Below, piece by piece: positions 62,375 through 64,000 of a DNA stretch of 64,000 bases (position 1 is its first letter; each line of letters starts with the position of its first letter). The stretch covers positions 41,283 to 105,282 of the forward strand of contig JAYODW010000012.1 in the NCBI GenBank assembly GCA_038116745.1. The letters run 5' to 3'. Source of the stretch: JAYODW01 sp038116745 (GTDB lineage Bacteria; Pseudomonadota; Gammaproteobacteria; Ga0077536). The notes beneath the pieces are model-generated. The model ran no database searches, was not told the origin of the DNA, and saw nothing but the letters and a program-made list of their open reading frames with translations. A program made the position numbers and the translations under genes.

Positions 62375-64000
62375 TCAGGTGGCGAAACTCATCATGGGCA
62401 TCGGTCCAAGCTCAATCGGACCTTCGGTTATCAGTTCATCCTGGCGGGTGGGCAGCCCCTGGCGTGCTCGCGCGTACTGGGCGAGCGCCCAGACCGGGAA
62501 GTAGCGCCGATAGCCGTGATAGCGCAGGTAAAACACCCGCGGAAATCCGGTGCCGGTGTATTCCTCTTCGTCCCACTCGCCGTCCGCATTCTGGGTGCGG
62601 ACAAGATAATCAACACCACGCTGAACGTGCGGTGAAGCGGCCTCGCCTACTGCCATCAGGCCAAGCAGAGCCCAGGCAGTCTGCGAAGCAGTGCTGACGC
62701 CGCCCGACAGCGCGCGATCGTCATAAGTGTTGCAGGACTCGCCCCAGCCGCCATCTTCGTTCTGCGCATCCTGCAGCCATTGAACCGCTTTGCGCACGTA
62801 GGGCTTGGCGACGTCTTCCCCGATCACGCCCAGCGCAGCCAGGACGCTCCAGGTGCCGTAGATGTAGTTCACACCCCAGCGCCCGTACCACGAGCCGTCG
62901 GCTTCCTGATCCGACTGCAGAAACGCCATAGCGCGCTGCACCGGGGGAAAGGTGGCGTCGTAGCCGAGCATGGCGAGCAATTCGATACAGCGTGCGGTCA
63001 GGTCCGCCGTCCCCGGATCAACCAGGGCGCCATGATCAGCGAAAGGGATCTTGTTCAGATATTCGCGATTATTCCCGATATCGAAAGCGCCCCAGCTGCC
63101 ATCGGGGTTCTGCATCCCCAGCACCCAGTTCACGGCCTGGTTGATGCGCTTGACCTTATGCTCGCGGTCATGGGCGCCAGCGCGCAGCAGTGACATCAAG
63201 ACCATGCCGGTATCATCGACGTCCGGGTACTTGTCATTTTCGTACTGAAATGCCCAGCCGCCGGACTCCAGCCCGGGCGCCTGATCGCACCAGTCTCCGT
63301 TGACAAAAATTTGCTGATCGAACAGCCATTCGACCGCCTGCTGGACAGCCGGGTGTTCCGGGCGGGCACCTGCTTCGGTCAGGGCGCTGAGCGACAGGCA
63401 GGTGTCCCATACTGGGGATACACAGGGCTGGCAGTAGGTTTCGTGTTCGCCGTCAAGAACCAGGTCCTCGATCGCCGCCACTGTGCGCACGAAATCCGGG
63501 TCATCGTCGGCGGCGCCGAGCACACGCAGGGCCATCACCGCGTTGGCCATGGCGGGGTAGATTGCCCCGATTCCGCCTTTGCCTTTGGTGTGGTCTCGCA
63601 TCCAGCGTTCCGCGCGCGCCAGCGCGCGATTGCGGATGAAGCCAGGAATCAGCGGGTCCACAGCTTTCAGCATGCGATCGAGCATGATGAAGCAGTTCTT
63701 GAGTGGCTGTCCTGAACGGAAGTAATCGAGGTGTCTCAGCTTGAGCGGCGGACTGTGAAACAGCTCCTCAATTGAGCTTTCCTGAGGAACCGGCACGACC
63801 GGCCGCTTCGCAAACAGGATCAGCAGCGGCACGATGACGCACCGCGACCAGTAAGACACCTTGCTGAGATTGAAGAACCACCAGCGCGGCAAAAACATCA
63901 TCTCCACCGGCATTGCCGGCACGACCCGCCAGGGCAACTGGCCGAAGATTGCCAGGGTGATGCGCGTAAAGACGTTGACCGACTCCGCCCCACCGTTGGC
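62375..64000 (-). CDS. shc: Squalene-hopene cyclase, C-terminal part, cut by window edge
   Basis: About 541 residues in frame to the edge; the whole enzyme is usually about 650. Cyclises squalene to hopene for hopanoid lipids. The DxDD protonation motif is present (YPDVDDTGMV) along with QW repeats such as QNPDGSWGAFD, DGSWYGRWGVNYIYGTW and NEDGGWGES, and the C-terminal FPRVFYLRYHGYRRYFPVWAL. The frame runs through the window end, so the start is outside. Other hopanoid genes may lie to the right. Confidence 0.95.
   Translation of the reverse strand, partial: ANGGAESVNVFTRITLAIFGQLPWRVVPAMPVEMMFLPRWWFFNLSKVSYWSRCVIVPLLILFAKRPVVPVPQESSIEELFHSPPLKLRHLDYFRSGQPLKNCFIMLDRMLKAVDPLIPGFIRNRALARAERWMRDHTKGKGGIGAIYPAMANAVMALRVLGAADDDPDFVRTVAAIEDLVLDGEHETYCQPCVSPVWDTCLSLSALTEAGARPEHPAVQQAVEWLFDQQIFVNGDWCDQAPGLESGGWAFQYENDKYPDVDDTGMVLMSLLRAGAHDREHKVKRINQAVNWVLGMQNPDGSWGAFDIGNNREYLNKIPFADHGALVDPGTADLTARCIELLAMLGYDATFPPVQRAMAFLQSDQEADGSWYGRWGVNYIYGTWSVLAALGVIGEDVAKPYVRKAVQWLQDAQNEDGGWGESCNTYDDRALSGGVSTASQTAWALLGLMAVGEAASPHVQRGVDYLVRTQNADGEWDEEEYTGTGFPRVFYLRYHGYRRYFPVWALAQYARARQGLPTRQDELITEGPIELGPMPMMSFAT

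Noticed and set aside
1..64000. tRNA, rRNA, CRISPR array, prophage or insertion sequence
   Set aside because: Intergenic stretches were read on both strands; none showed tRNA-like folds, direct spaced repeats, transposase frames or phage genes. Faint structured RNAs could be missed without a covariance search.

Overview
The window is a gene-dense (about 60% GC) chromosomal stretch from an aerobic Gram-negative bacterium. It is most likely an uncultured or little-studied gammaproteobacterium. Evidence for this is the lipoprotein outer-membrane efflux channels, the LplT-PlsC-Aas type lysophospholipid acyltransferase, RimO, a KpsS-type capsule transferase and a class I phosphoribulokinase. No rRNA, tRNA, CRISPR array or insertion sequence was found. 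Most genes are intact; only the two edge genes are cut by the window.

Layout. 1-3395 (minus): a three-gene heavy-metal type RND efflux operon (outer-membrane lipoprotein, adaptor, CusA-like pump cut by the left edge), followed leftward-to-rightward by a PPOX-fold protein, a secreted unknown and a HisN-type phosphatase. 6056-8551: an MMPL-type RND transporter. 8624-11836: a methanethiol oxidase (SBP56/MtoX) followed by a single protein that fuses a SCO1-type copper chaperone to a di-haem MauG-type peroxidase, the two maturation functions known to accompany mtoX as separate genes. 11925-13241: KpsS-like transferase.

The centrepiece is 13235-20651 (minus): a copper membrane monooxygenase (CuMMO, the pMMO/AMO superfamily) operon in the order pmoC - Baeyer-Villiger monooxygenase - pmoA - pmoB - periplasmic/TM accessory protein - multicopper oxidase - cupredoxin. 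The PmoC copper ligands and the PmoB CuB histidines are all present. The BVMO between pmoC and pmoA carries the full BVMO fingerprint. The set suggests subterminal oxidation of a small hydrocarbon: CuMMO makes an alcohol, an unlinked or unknown enzyme makes the ketone, and the BVMO makes an ester. The last three genes look like a copper-supply or electron-transfer module. A phosphoribulokinase gene diverges from this operon across 235 bp.

21944-30396: PhyH-type dioxygenase, two amidohydrolases, a LOV-like PAS protein without the photoactive Cys, an LLM-class flavin oxidoreductase, a CYP153-like P450 and a PAS histidine kinase. 30547-33643: a fatty-acid hydroxylase/sterol desaturase family protein, a tiny His-rich tandem-repeat secreted protein and two unknown envelope proteins. 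33776-37198: two paralogous LLM flavin oxidoreductases divergent from an AraC-type regulator. 37539-39638: a tungsten-type aldehyde ferredoxin oxidoreductase with its own MoaD-like protein. 39817-48653: DUF4399-like protein, alpha/beta hydrolase, acyl-CoA synthetase, 3-hydroxyisobutyrate dehydrogenase family protein, RimO, and the 1155-residue LplT-PlsC-Aas fusion. 48667-54452: a second, HAE1-type tripartite RND pump. 54732-64000: small envelope proteins, an APC permease, MetY, a CoA-binding protein, a lactate-oxidase family FMN enzyme, an acyl-CoA dehydrogenase and squalene-hopene cyclase cut by the right edge.

Taken together the window describes an organism with several independent oxygenase routes into hydrocarbons or lipids (CuMMO, BVMO, CYP153-like, PhyH, LLM enzymes), fatty-acid activation and beta-oxidation, methanethiol oxidation, hopanoid synthesis, and a possible Calvin-cycle component.
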